14,000 bases of DNA from JAFHCF01 sp048497495. GTDB lineage: Bacteria > Pseudomonadota > Alphaproteobacteria > Rhizobiales > Ancalomicrobiaceae. Position 1 is the first letter of the stretch. Each line of letters starts with the position of its first letter. A program made the position numbers and the translations under genes. This document shows, one piece after another, positions 1-8,117 of the stretch. The notes below the pieces were generated by a model that saw nothing but the letters and a program-made list of their open reading frames with translations, ran no database searches and was not told the DNA's origin. The DNA lies in contig JAFHCF010000209.1 in assembly GCA_048497495.1 (NCBI GenBank), forward strand, positions 1-14,000, written 5' to 3'.

Positions 1-18
1 AGCCCGCGCCGCGCCCCC

Positions 19-492
19 TCACCGCACCCCGAAACGGCGGTAAGTATCGAAGATCATGGAGGTTTCTCTCTCGCGATCGAGGCTCTCGGCGATGCTGCGA
101 TGCTCCTGCGTCGCCCCGCCCCAGCCCCAGGCGTCGGCGCGGACCTCCTCGACGATCACGTAACTCTCCGGCCGGCTCGGGCCGAGGATTTCGCCGAGGC
201 CGTCGTGGACGGCGGCGATGTAGCGCGCCTTCTCCGCCTTGGTGTTGGTGCCCTCGGTCACCCTGACCACCACATGATGGCTCGCCCGACCGAGATCGGC
301 GAGCGACCGGCCGCCGACGAACCAATCGGCGGGAGAGACTTCCTCGACCAGGATCGCCGTCGGCGGGCGCTTCTTGCCCAGAAGCCGTTCGGTCAAATCT
401 GCGAGGAGGCGCGCCACCTCGCCCTTGCGTTCGGCGCCACCGGAGGCGGCGGTGGGAGTGGGGGTGGCATAGCGGACGGTCAGGCTCGGCAT
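19..492 (-). CDS. Tautomerase family protein with two tandem 4-oxalocrotonate-tautomerase-like domains
   Basis: Predicted 157-residue tautomerase-superfamily protein, probably cytosolic. It opens MPSLTVRY, so removal of Met would expose the N-terminal proline that acts as catalytic base in this superfamily. Two beta-alpha-beta units are visible. The first (about residues 2-62) ends TAILVEEVSPADWFVGG, and the second (about 72-126) ends SYVIVEEVRADAWGWGG; the two endings align closely. Only the first unit has the Pro, as expected for a fused pair. I recall similar fused proteins in Rhizobiales. The substrate cannot be told from the sequence. The ATG is supported by AGGAGA (complement of 500-505) eight or nine bases upstream; longer readings of this frame would run antisense through the LysR gene. 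It is divergent from that LysR gene, which probably regulates it. The last 20 or so residues form a charged tail outside the core fold. Confidence 0.85.
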   Translation of the reverse strand: MPSLTVRYATPTPTAASGGAERKGEVARLLADLTERLLGKKRPPTAILVEEVSPADWFVGGRSLADLGRASHHVVVRVTEGTNTKAEKARYIAAVHDGLGEILGPSRPESYVIVEEVRADAWGWGGATQEHRSIAESLDRERETSMIFDTYRRFGVR

Positions 493-544
493 CGTCGGAT
501 CTCCTGCATGCGACCGCGTCGCGGTCCATGGCGAGATCCTGCCG

Positions 545-566
545 GTTTCACTTGCATGATTGAAAC
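545..566. promoter_or_regulatory. Perfect dyad GTTTCA-N10-TGAAAC in the tautomerase/LysR divergent control region
   Basis: Six-base arms GTTTCA (545-550) and TGAAAC (561-566) are exact inverted complements around a 10-base spacer. They lie midway in the 117-bp gap between the divergent tautomerase and LysR genes, in a visibly AT-richer patch. LysR-family regulators usually bind such dyads next to their own gene and control the divergent target. That this is the binding site is inference. TTGAAA at 560-565 or TTGCAT at 552-557 could serve as a -35 box for lysR, but I see no good -10. Confidence 0.45.
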
Positions 567-609
567 GAATAGATACCATATCAGTCATTCTCTGAAGGAA
601 TGATGAGCC

Positions 610-1500
610 GTGGCCGATCTCGACATCGAACTCCTGCGCACCTTCGTCGCCCTCGCCGAGACCGAGAGCTTCACCCAGGCCGGCGAGCGGCTCGGCGCCA
701 CCCAGTCCGCCGTCTCGGTACGGCTGAGGAAGCTCGAGGATCGTCTCGGCCGCCGCCTGCTCGATCGCACCCCGCGCTCGGTCGCCCCGACGCCCTTCGG
801 CGTCGCCTTCCTCGCCGACGCCCGCCGCATCCTCGCCCTCCACGACGACACGCTGGCCCGCGCCACCGCCGCCGCGCCGCCGCGCCGCCTCGCTCTCGGC
901 ATCAGCGAGCACGCCACCGGCGGCCACTTGCCGGCGATGTTGCGGGCCTTGCGCGATCTGATGCCGGGTTTGTCGGTCTCGGTGACGCTGGGCCTGTCGG
1001 AAGACCTCGTCGCCGAATGGGAGGCCGGTCGCCACGACGCCGTCGTCGTCCGCCGCACCCCGCGCCCCGGTGCCCCGCCCATGCCCGGCCGCCGGCTCTT
1101 CGTCGACGATCTCGTCTGGGCGATCTCGCCCGATCTGCCGTGGTCGCCCGGCGATCCCGTGCCGCTGGCGGCGATCGCCCGGCCCTGCCGGGTCCACGAA
1201 CTGGCGACCGACGCCCTGGAGGCCTCCGGCGCGCCCTGGTCGATCGCCTTTCTCAGCCGCGACCTCGTCGCGGTTCAGGCGGCGATCGAGGCCGGCCTCG
1301 GCATCGGCTGCATCGGTCGCTCGGCGGTGCCTGCCGGCGCCCTGGTGCTCGGCCCGGAGTCCGGCCTGCCGGCATTGCCGGGAAGCGAGATCGTCTTCCA
1401 CGCCGACGCCCGCGACCGCGCGCTCGCCCCGGCGCTCGACCGCATCGCCGATGCCTTCCGCGTCGTGCCGATCGAGGCGCCGACGCGTCGCCGCGCCTGA
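610..1500 (+). CDS. LysR-family transcriptional regulator
   Basis: A 296-residue LysR-type regulator, the usual length for the family. The N-terminal winged helix-turn-helix covers about residues 4-64, with LLRTFVALAETESFTQAGERL followed by the recognition helix TQSAVSVRLRKLEDRLG and the RLLDRTPRSVAPTPFG wing. The rest (about 88-290) is a periplasmic-binding-protein-like effector domain, and the inducer is unknown. The start is GTG at 610. An in-frame TGA at 601-603 rules out anything longer, and AAGGA at 596-600 is well spaced. The overlapping ATGs at 600 and 603 are in another frame. It is divergent from the tautomerase gene, its likely target, and converges on ureG with 24 bp between stops. 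Nothing indicates that it controls the urease genes. Confidence 0.92.
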   Translation: MADLDIELLRTFVALAETESFTQAGERLGATQSAVSVRLRKLEDRLGRRLLDRTPRSVAPTPFGVAFLADARRILALHDDTLARATAAAPPRRLALGISEHATGGHLPAMLRALRDLMPGLSVSVTLGLSEDLVAEWEAGRHDAVVVRRTPRPGAPPMPGRRLFVDDLVWAISPDLPWSPGDPVPLAAIARPCRVHELATDALEASGAPWSIAFLSRDLVAVQAAIEAGLGIGCIGRSAVPAGALVLGPESGLPALPGSEIVFHADARDRALAPALDRIADAFRVVPIEAPTRRRA

Positions 1501-1524
1501 AGCGATCGGCGGAGCGCCGCGCCC

Positions 1525-2160
1525 TCAGGCCGCGAGCCCGCCGCGCGTCTCGACGAAGCGGGCGACGGTCTCCAACCCCTCGCCGGTCTTCATGTTGGCG
1601 AAGACGAAGGGACGGTTGCCCCGCATGCGCTTGGCGTCGCGGTCCATCACCGAGAGATCGGCCCCGACCATCGGCGCCAGATCGATCTTGTTGATCACCA
1701 GGAGGTCGGAGCGGGTGATGCCCGGCCCGCCCTTCGACGGGATCTTCTCCCCCGCCGCCACGTCGATGACGTAGATCGTCAGATCGGCCAGTTCCGGCGA
1801 GAAGGTGGCGGCGAGATTGTCGCCGCCAGATTCGATCAGGATCAGGTCGAGATCGGGAAACCGCCCGCGCATCTCGGCGATCGCCGCGAGGTTGATCGAG
1901 GCGTCCTCGCGGATGGCGGTGTGCGGGCACCCCCCCGTCTCCACCCCCATGATGCGGTCGGGCTCGAGCGCCCCGGAGCGCACCAGATAGTCGGCGTCCC
2001 AGCGGGTGTAGATGTCGTTGGTGATCGCCGCGAGGTCGTAGCTGTCACGCAGGCGCTTGCACAACAGGTCCATCAGCGCCGTCTTGCCCGAGCCGACCGG
2101 CCCGCCGATGCCGACGCGCAGAGGACCGTTGGGGGATTTGGCCGGGGCGGGAGCGATCAT
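1525..2160 (-). CDS. ureG: Urease accessory GTPase UreG
   Basis: The 211-residue SIMIBI-class GTPase that powers nickel insertion into urease through the UreD-UreF-UreG complex. Visible hallmarks are the P-loop GPVGSGKT (residues 20-27), the metal-binding Cys-Pro-His motif in GVETGGCPHTAIRED (C78, H80), ESGGDN (110-115) and the guanine-specificity motif NKID (157-160). The segment after TNDIYT reads RWDADYL, whereas enteric UreG proteins have KED in this stretch; whether the Trp is a lineage trait is not known to me. Its ATG overlaps the ureF stop in an ATGA arrangement, so it is probably translationally coupled. It is the last gene of the operon and converges with the LysR gene. I see no T-tract terminator in the 24-bp gap. 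Confidence 0.97.
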   Translation of the reverse strand: MIAPAPAKSPNGPLRVGIGGPVGSGKTALMDLLCKRLRDSYDLAAITNDIYTRWDADYLVRSGALEPDRIMGVETGGCPHTAIREDASINLAAIAEMRGRFPDLDLILIESGGDNLAATFSPELADLTIYVIDVAAGEKIPSKGGPGITRSDLLVINKIDLAPMVGADLSVMDRDAKRMRGNRPFVFANMKTGEGLETVARFVETRGGLAA

Positions 2161-2873
2161 GAGCGGAACAGCCTCGTGTATTGGGTCTCGTGTTTCATCG
2201 ACGCGATGTCGGCGACCACCGCCGCCCCACCGACGTCGTCCAGGGTAGCGCCCCGGGCCTCGCTGGCGATACGTCGAACGACGGGGCCGAGCGCCCTGAG
2301 GATCCGGAGCCCGTCGCTCTGGCCGAGCGGCACCGCCCGGACGCCGGCCGAGATCACGTTGGCGGCGAAGGCCTGGACATAGGCCGGCACCACCGCCGCC
2401 GCGTCGAGGCCGGCCGCCGCCGACGCCACACCGACCGCCACCGCGTGGGTCCAGGGAATGGTCGGCCAGAGCGGCGGCGCGAAATGCCCGGAAAGGCTTT
2501 CGACGAGGCGGGCGAAGCCGCCGTCGTCCCAGGTGTCGCCGACCGCCCGCACGAAGGCCGCGCCCTGCGCCGTCGCCTCCAGCCGGCGTTCCTTGGAGGG
2601 TTGGAAGGCGGCCGCGAGCTCGACGACGTCCGCCAGCCGCGCGACGTCGCCGGCGGTCGTCGCGGCATGCGCCTGGGCGAGGAAGATCGCGTCACCGCGC
2701 CCCGCCCCGTGCCGGAGCACGTCGGCGAGCCAGGCCTCCAGCGTCGCGGCGGACGTCACGTCGCCGGCCTCGATCGCCCATTCGAGCCCGTGGGAATAGG
2801 TGAAGCCGCCGACCGGGAAGGCCGGGGAGAGCCAGACCAGAAGGGTCAGGAGATCGTCGCCGCGATCGGTCAT
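2157..2873 (-). CDS. ureF: Urease accessory protein UreF
   Basis: A 238-residue UreF that bridges UreD on the apourease and UreG in the activation complex. Family signatures are LSPAFPVGGFTYSHGLE near residues 15-31, the QSDGLRIL segment, and the conserved C-terminus DIASMKHETQYTRLFRS. The ATG at 2873 gives the usual N-terminus but has only a weak upstream GCGGGG. A GTG at 2889-2891, six codons earlier, has a stronger GGAGG eight bases upstream, formed by the end of the palindromic element that precedes the gene, so the real protein may be 244 residues. The frame stays open much further upstream, but that part lies inside the repeat and is not UreF-like. It overlaps ureG by 4 bp. Confidence 0.95.
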   Translation of the reverse strand: MTDRGDDLLTLLVWLSPAFPVGGFTYSHGLEWAIEAGDVTSAATLEAWLADVLRHGAGRGDAIFLAQAHAATTAGDVARLADVVELAAAFQPSKERRLEATAQGAAFVRAVGDTWDDGGFARLVESLSGHFAPPLWPTIPWTHAVAVGVASAAAGLDAAAVVPAYVQAFAANVISAGVRAVPLGQSDGLRILRALGPVVRRIASEARGATLDDVGGAAVVADIASMKHETQYTRLFRS

Positions 2874-2895
2874 GCGGCGAAGCCCCGCCACATTC

Positions 2896-3139
2896 GTCCC
2901 CTCCCCCCTCGTGGGAGCTCTGCGTAGTCCGGCGGGCCCTCTCGACGACACCGGTGCGCGATGGTTCGAGACGGGCCTACGGCCCTCCTCACCATGAGGC
3001 GTTTTTGGAACTTTCGAAACAAATTCAAGGGCCTCATGGTGAGGAGCGCTCGGCACGAGCGCGTCTCGAACCATCGCGCACGGACGTCGAAGACGCGCCA
3101 GGTCGGAACTCCGCAAAGGTGCCCTCGTGGGGGAGGGAC
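2896..3139. repeat. Nested palindromic intergenic element between ureE and ureF
   Basis: This fills most of the 348-bp ureE-ureF gap. Three sets of inverted arms are concentric. The inner arms CTCCTCACCATGAGGC (2985-3000) and GCCTCATGGTGAGGAG (3031-3046) are perfect over 16 bp around a 30-base AT-richer loop. The middle arms, centred on ATGGTTCGAGACG (2954-2973) and its complement (3062-3081), are perfect over 20 bp. The outer purine- and pyrimidine-rich arms (about 2896-2932 and 3101-3139) are imperfect. The CCTCA/TGAGG and TCTCGAACCAT cores resemble short palindromic repeats I recall from Rhizobiales intergenic regions. No transposase or open frame of its own is evident. I see nothing recognisable in the remaining 3140-3221. 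Confidence 0.8.
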
Positions 3140-3221
3140 AGGGAGGCGTGCGCGCGGCATCGTGAGGGCTCGCCGATCTCGATCGGGGCGCCGCATGAGG
3201 TTCGAAGCAGGGACGTCCGTC

Positions 3222-3965
3222 TCAGTCATGCTTGTGCTTGTGATCATGCGGATGATCGTGGTCATGGCCGCAGTCCGGCCCATGCTCGTGCTCGTGCCCG
3301 TGCCCGTGCCCGTGGTCATGCCCATGGTCATGCCCATGGTCGTGATCATGGCCATGGCCGTGCGCGTCGAGATCGTGGCCGCAGCCGGGGCCGTGGACGT
3401 GCGGCACCGCCTCGCGTTCGGCGCGGCGCTTGGCGCGACGGGCGAGCGCCGCCGCCACCGCCGGGTCGTCCGCGCTCGCCGCCGCCGCGTGCGGCGCGCC
3501 GGTGTCGTGGTCGTGCCCCAGGGTGGCGCCGTGGCCGTAGGCCCCGCCCTCCGGATCGAAACTCGCCTCGACGAAACCGATCTCCGCCCCGCCCATCTTC
3601 TTGACCATCTCGACCAGCACGAAGTCGTCGCGGATGCGAAGCGCGCCGTGCAGGATCTGGGTCGGCGTGTGGCGGTTGCCGAGGTGCCAGGCGAGGCGGG
3701 TGAAGGCATGGCCGTCGGCGACGCGGAACTCCACCAGCTTCTCCGGCGCCGCCTCGATCAGCACCAGCCGGCCGTCCTCGAGCTCGAAGGCGTCGCCCTG
3801 GGCGAGCGCCGGCGTCTCGGCGAGATCGACCAGGAACTCGACCCCCGCCTCTCCCATGAGAACCCCGCGCCGCCGCCGCCGCGCGTCGAAATCGAGCACG
3901 ACCCGGTCGCGGGCGAGATCGGCCCGGAAGGAACCGGCGGGAAGAACGGTGGTGGCACGGATCAT
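3222..3965 (-). CDS. ureE: Urease nickel metallochaperone UreE with long His-rich tail
   Basis: A 247-residue UreE, longer than the roughly 150-160 residues of classical forms because of its tail. The N-terminal peptide-binding domain spans about residues 1-75. The metal-binding core follows, with LAWHLGNRHTPTQI (about 91-104), where H99 in GNRH corresponds to the conserved nickel-binding histidine. Residues 189-246 hold 24 histidines, mostly alternating with Asp or Gly, plus two GPxCGHD boxes with one Cys each (C195 and C232). Such tails bind and store several Ni ions in family members. The ATG is preceded by GAGGTG eight bases upstream; the longer frame upstream is not UreE-like. It lies downstream of the MFS gene (136-bp gap) and upstream of the palindromic element. 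Confidence 0.95.
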   Translation of the reverse strand: MIRATTVLPAGSFRADLARDRVVLDFDARRRRRGVLMGEAGVEFLVDLAETPALAQGDAFELEDGRLVLIEAAPEKLVEFRVADGHAFTRLAWHLGNRHTPTQILHGALRIRDDFVLVEMVKKMGGAEIGFVEASFDPEGGAYGHGATLGHDHDTGAPHAAAASADDPAVAAALARRAKRRAEREAVPHVHGPGCGHDLDAHGHGHDHDHGHDHGHDHGHGHGHEHEHGPDCGHDHDHPHDHKHKHD

Positions 3966-4051
3966 TCGAAAGCACCTCGAAAGAGCGGGATCGGACGCGG
4001 CCCGGAGCCGGGGCCAGAGCCGGTGAAGGACGGACAGTCGACCGGAATCTG

Positions 4052-4070
4052 GGCCTTGGCAAGGCCTTGC
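4052..4070. repeat. Overlapping short palindromes in the MFS-ureE gap
   Basis: GGCCTTG (4052-4058) and CAAGGCC (4060-4066) form a 15-bp palindrome with a single central base. It overlaps a second perfect 12-bp palindrome, GCAAGGCCTTGC (4059-4070). The cluster lies 31 bp downstream of the MFS stop and could be a small hairpin in the operon transcript. No T-tract follows, so it is not a typical intrinsic terminator. Nothing else is evident in the 136-bp gap. Confidence 0.3.
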
Positions 4071-4101
4071 GATCACCGCCTCGCGAGGTCGCCGATCGTC
4101 G

Positions 4102-5316
4102 TCACGACGACGCCTCCGCCGATCGCGCCGTGCGCGCCAGCGACGCCAGCGCGGCGAGCGCCACCGCCAGCGAGACGATCGACAACACCGCGACCATCGC
4201 GATGCCGCCGCGATCGAGCACCGCGGTGAAGACCACCGGCGCGACGGCATTGGCGAGATTCTGCGGCACCGCCAGCCGACCCGAGAGCATCGCGAACTCG
4301 CGCGGCGCGAAGAACTGCAGCGGCAGCACCACCCGCGCCACCGTCGACACGCCCGAGCCGAAGCCATAGGCGACGACGAAGGCGATCGGTACCCAGAGCG
4401 AGCCGGTGACGCCGAAGAATGCCAGGAAGGCCACCGCCATCACGCTCGCCCCGACCGCGGCGGTCATCAGCGGTGTCGCCCGCCCGCCGAGGGCGAAGTC
4501 GACACCGCGCGCCCCCGTCCCGAGCACCGAGCGCATCGCCCCGAGCGTCAGCGCCAGATCGGCGGAGGCGCCGGTCCGCCTCAACACCTCGATCAACACC
4601 GGCGACAGGCCGAAGGTGACGAAGCCGAAGATGGTCAGCACCGTGCCGACCGCGATCACCGCCCGCCGTCGCGCCGCGCCCTCGAGCCGGGGAGGCGGCG
4701 CCAGGGCGCCGCCTTCCGCCGCCGCCAGATGCACCGGGTTCGGTTTCGGCAGGGCGAAGAGGTGGAGCGGCAGACAGACGAAGAGGTGGAGCCCGGCGGT
4801 CACGAGACAGGTGGCGCGCCAACCGATCGCCGCATCGAGCGCCGTCAGGATCGGCCAGAACACCGTGGACGACAGGCCGGTGAACAGCATCATCAACCCG
4901 ATGGTGCGCCGGGCGGCGATCCCCTCGCGTTCCACCACCGCGCTGCTGGTGCCGATCGAAAGCCCCATGCCGCCGCCGAGCCCGATCACCACCCAGGCGG
5001 CCAGCAGCGACGCCACGCCGATCGCCTGTGACAGAAGCGCCAGGCCGAGCGCGAAGAGGAGCGAGGTGGCGGCGAGCACCCGCGACGCGCCGACCTGCGT
5101 GATCACCCGGCCGACCGCCGGCCCGATCACCGCTCCGACGATCAGCATCACCGTCAGGCCGAGCATCGAGACCTCGTTGGCGATGTCGAGATCGGCGGCG
5201 ATGATCCGGCCCGACACGGCGGGCATCTCGAAGGTCGTGCCCCAGCCGATGAGCGAGCACGGCGCCAGCACGGCGATGGTGCGCCACCGCGACGATCCCG
5301 CCGAAGCCGTGCTCAT
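4102..5316 (-). CDS. MFS transporter embedded in the urease operon
   Basis: A 404-residue integral inner-membrane protein of the major facilitator superfamily. Twelve hydrophobic segments can be counted, six on each side of a polar loop at about residues 200-235 (PKPNPVHLAAAEGG... to ...LEGAARRRA). The loop after segment 2 (GPAVGRVITQVGASRV) matches the family's Gx3[DN]RxGRR-type motif only loosely. It starts 37 bp after the ureC stop, with AAGGGG about 11 bases before the ATG, and is followed by ureE, so it is probably co-transcribed with urease. The substrate cannot be read from the sequence. Context allows urea, a nickel chelate or an unrelated metabolite. Known urease-linked transporters (UreI, UreH/NiCoT, UreJ/HupE, UrtABCDE) belong to other families. 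Confidence 0.85.
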   Translation of the reverse strand: MSTASAGSSRWRTIAVLAPCSLIGWGTTFEMPAVSGRIIAADLDIANEVSMLGLTVMLIVGAVIGPAVGRVITQVGASRVLAATSLLFALGLALLSQAIGVASLLAAWVVIGLGGGMGLSIGTSSAVVEREGIAARRTIGLMMLFTGLSSTVFWPILTALDAAIGWRATCLVTAGLHLFVCLPLHLFALPKPNPVHLAAAEGGALAPPPRLEGAARRRAVIAVGTVLTIFGFVTFGLSPVLIEVLRRTGASADLALTLGAMRSVLGTGARGVDFALGGRATPLMTAAVGASVMAVAFLAFFGVTGSLWVPIAFVVAYGFGSGVSTVARVVLPLQFFAPREFAMLSGRLAVPQNLANAVAPVVFTAVLDRGGIAMVAVLSIVSLAVALAALASLARTARSAEASS

Positions 5317-5353
5317 GTCGGATGATGCCCCTTCTCGCCCGACCCGAGACGCC

Positions 5354-7066
<1,713 letters not shown>

Positions 7067-7077
7067 CGGCAATCTCC

Positions 7078-7476
7078 TCAGGTGAGAGCCCGAAAACTCT
7101 CGTGTTGGGCGGCATCTCGGTCGAAGGTGTAGGTGAACTCGGCCCCGCGCGCCCGCGCGCTCGCCGCGATCAGATAGTCGACGAAACCAGCCGGACCGCT
7201 GGCGAAGGCATCGACGGCGGCCTCGACATGGGTCGCGTCGACGACACGCAGATTGGCGTTGTCGAGAATGTCGTGGAAGACCCGAACGATCTCCCCGCGC
7301 GGCATCTTCTGCCGACGAGCCATGAACCAGTGCAGTTCCACCAGGACTTCGGTCCCGACCTGGAGCGGCGCGGTCGACGACGCCTCCTCGTCGATCAGGC
7401 GCCGAGCGGCCGAACTCTGCGCCGGATCGTCATTGCGCAGATATCTCAGGAGAACGTTGGTATCGACGGCTAGCAT
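7078..7476 (-). CDS. vapC: VapC-type PIN-domain toxin
   Basis: A 132-residue PIN-domain protein, a predicted metal-dependent ribonuclease of a type II toxin-antitoxin pair. The acidic residues expected at the active site are visible: D5 (MLAVDTNVLLRYL), E43 (VGTEVLVEL), D100 (GFVDYLIAASA) and D119 (YTFDRD). Length and motif order are typical of VapC, so it looks intact. Its ATG overlaps the vapB stop as ATGCTAG, the usual tight coupling. Its TGA stop lies 11 bases before ureC and shares bases with the ureC Shine-Dalgarno. Family VapC proteins cleave tRNA or rRNA; the target here is unknown. Placement between ureB and ureC is unusual and suggests insertion into an existing operon. Confidence 0.92.
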   Translation of the reverse strand: MLAVDTNVLLRYLRNDDPAQSSAARRLIDEEASSTAPLQVGTEVLVELHWFMARRQKMPRGEIVRVFHDILDNANLRVVDATHVEAAVDAFASGPAGFVDYLIAASARARGAEFTYTFDRDAAQHESFRALT

Positions 7477-7730
7477 CGGTCGAGCCGCTCCGCCACGCCC
7501 TCGGCCACGGCATCGCCGACGGCACTCCGCAATTCGTCGTCGGTCAGTCTCTTCCCATCCGCCAGAACACCGAATCCGGCGCCGACCCGGGTCTTGCGCA
7601 CCCGCACCCCGAGCCCACCATCGAACTTGGTGAAGAACACCAGTTCGTCACCGGGCGCGATCAGAAAGGCGTCCCGCACATCGGCCGGGATGGTGATCTG
7701 GTTCTTCGAAGTGACCCGGGCGACACCCAT
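7470..7730 (-). CDS. vapB: VapB-type antitoxin with AbrB/SpoVT-like DNA-binding domain
   Basis: An 86-residue predicted antitoxin. The N-terminal swapped-hairpin AbrB/MazE-type domain is clear at residues 3-45 (VARVTSKNQITIPADVRDAF, then PGDELVFF). The C-terminal half (LTDDELRSAVGDAVAEGVAERL) is a probable helix that would wrap the toxin. Such proteins neutralise the partner VapC and repress their own promoter. The ATG is preceded by AAGGA seven bases upstream. The gene overlaps vapC by 7 bp and follows ureB by 56 bp. A perfect inverted repeat lies in that gap. The gap is noticeably less GC-rich than the flanking urease genes, in keeping with acquisition from elsewhere. Confidence 0.9.
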   Translation of the reverse strand: MGVARVTSKNQITIPADVRDAFLIAPGDELVFFTKFDGGLGVRVRKTRVGAGFGVLADGKRLTDDELRSAVGDAVAEGVAERLDRC

Positions 7731-7754
7731 GGCATGTTCCTTTCAAAACCGAGA

Positions 7755-7787
7755 ACCGCCTTACATTACCACGAAACGTAAGGCGGT
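7755..7787 (-). promoter_or_regulatory. Perfect inverted repeat upstream of vapB, candidate operator/promoter
   Basis: ACCGCCTTAC (7755-7764) and GTAAGGCGGT (7778-7787) are exact inverted complements with a 13-base spacer. The repeat abuts the ureB stop codon and lies 25 bp before vapB. On the minus strand, GTGACC (7785-7790) and TAATGT (7763-7768), spaced by 16 bp, form a weak possible -35/-10 pair that the repeat would cover, as expected for an autoregulated toxin-antitoxin operon. It could instead form an RNA hairpin that separates ureB from vapBC-ureC. A TTTT lies only a few bases beyond the stem, so termination is not excluded. Confidence 0.55.
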
Positions 7788-8092
7788 CACAGTTTCCCCG
7801 TCACATCGCCGCGGAAGCCGTAGACCTCGCGTTTTCCCCGATAGGGCACCAGCCGCACCACCCGGGTCTGCCCCGGCTCGAAACGCACCGCCGTGCCGGC
7901 GGGGATGTCGAGCCGTTGGCCGCGCGCCAGCACCCGGTCGAAGGCGAGACCGGGATTGGTCTCGGCGAAATGGTAATGACTGCCGACCTGGATCGGCCGG
8001 TCGCCGCTGTTCGAGACCTCGAGCTCGGTGACGGGAAGGCCGGCGTTGAGCTCGAGCTCGCCGTCCGGGCAGATCACTTCTCCGGGGATCAT
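7787..8092 (-). CDS. ureB: Urease beta subunit
   Basis: A 101-residue structural subunit with the standard start MIPGEVICPDGELELN and the conserved core GDRPIQVGSHYHFAETNPGLAFDR...RLDIPAGTAVRFEPGQTR, ending GFRGDVTGKL. The protein packs between UreA and UreC in the urease trimer. AGGAG lies six bases upstream of the ATG. It starts 25 bp after the DUF1272 gene and is followed, unusually, by vapB rather than ureC. Nothing suggests that it is damaged, so the insertion downstream left the reading frame whole. The last bases of its stop region coincide with one arm of the inverted repeat before vapB. Confidence 0.97.
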   Translation of the reverse strand: MIPGEVICPDGELELNAGLPVTELEVSNSGDRPIQVGSHYHFAETNPGLAFDRVLARGQRLDIPAGTAVRFEPGQTRVVRLVPYRGKREVYGFRGDVTGKL

Positions 8093-8117
8093 CGATCTCT
8101 CCTGATTTGGGAAACGC

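Noticed and set aside
600..1694. Long open frame overlapping the LysR gene in another frame, starting at the ATG just before the GTG
   Set aside because: Its protein is an Arg/Pro-rich string typical of a shadow frame in GC-rich DNA; the overlapping LysR product is unmistakable.
3228..3401. Apparent tandem repeat of CATGG/CATGCCC-type units
   Set aside because: It is fully explained by the alternating His-Asp/His-Gly codons of the UreE tail and is coding, not a satellite or CRISPR array.
2961..4229. Plus-strand open frame of about 420 codons antisense to ureE
   Set aside because: The Val/Met-rich stretch is just the complement of the His-tail codons, and the frame starts inside the palindromic repeat.
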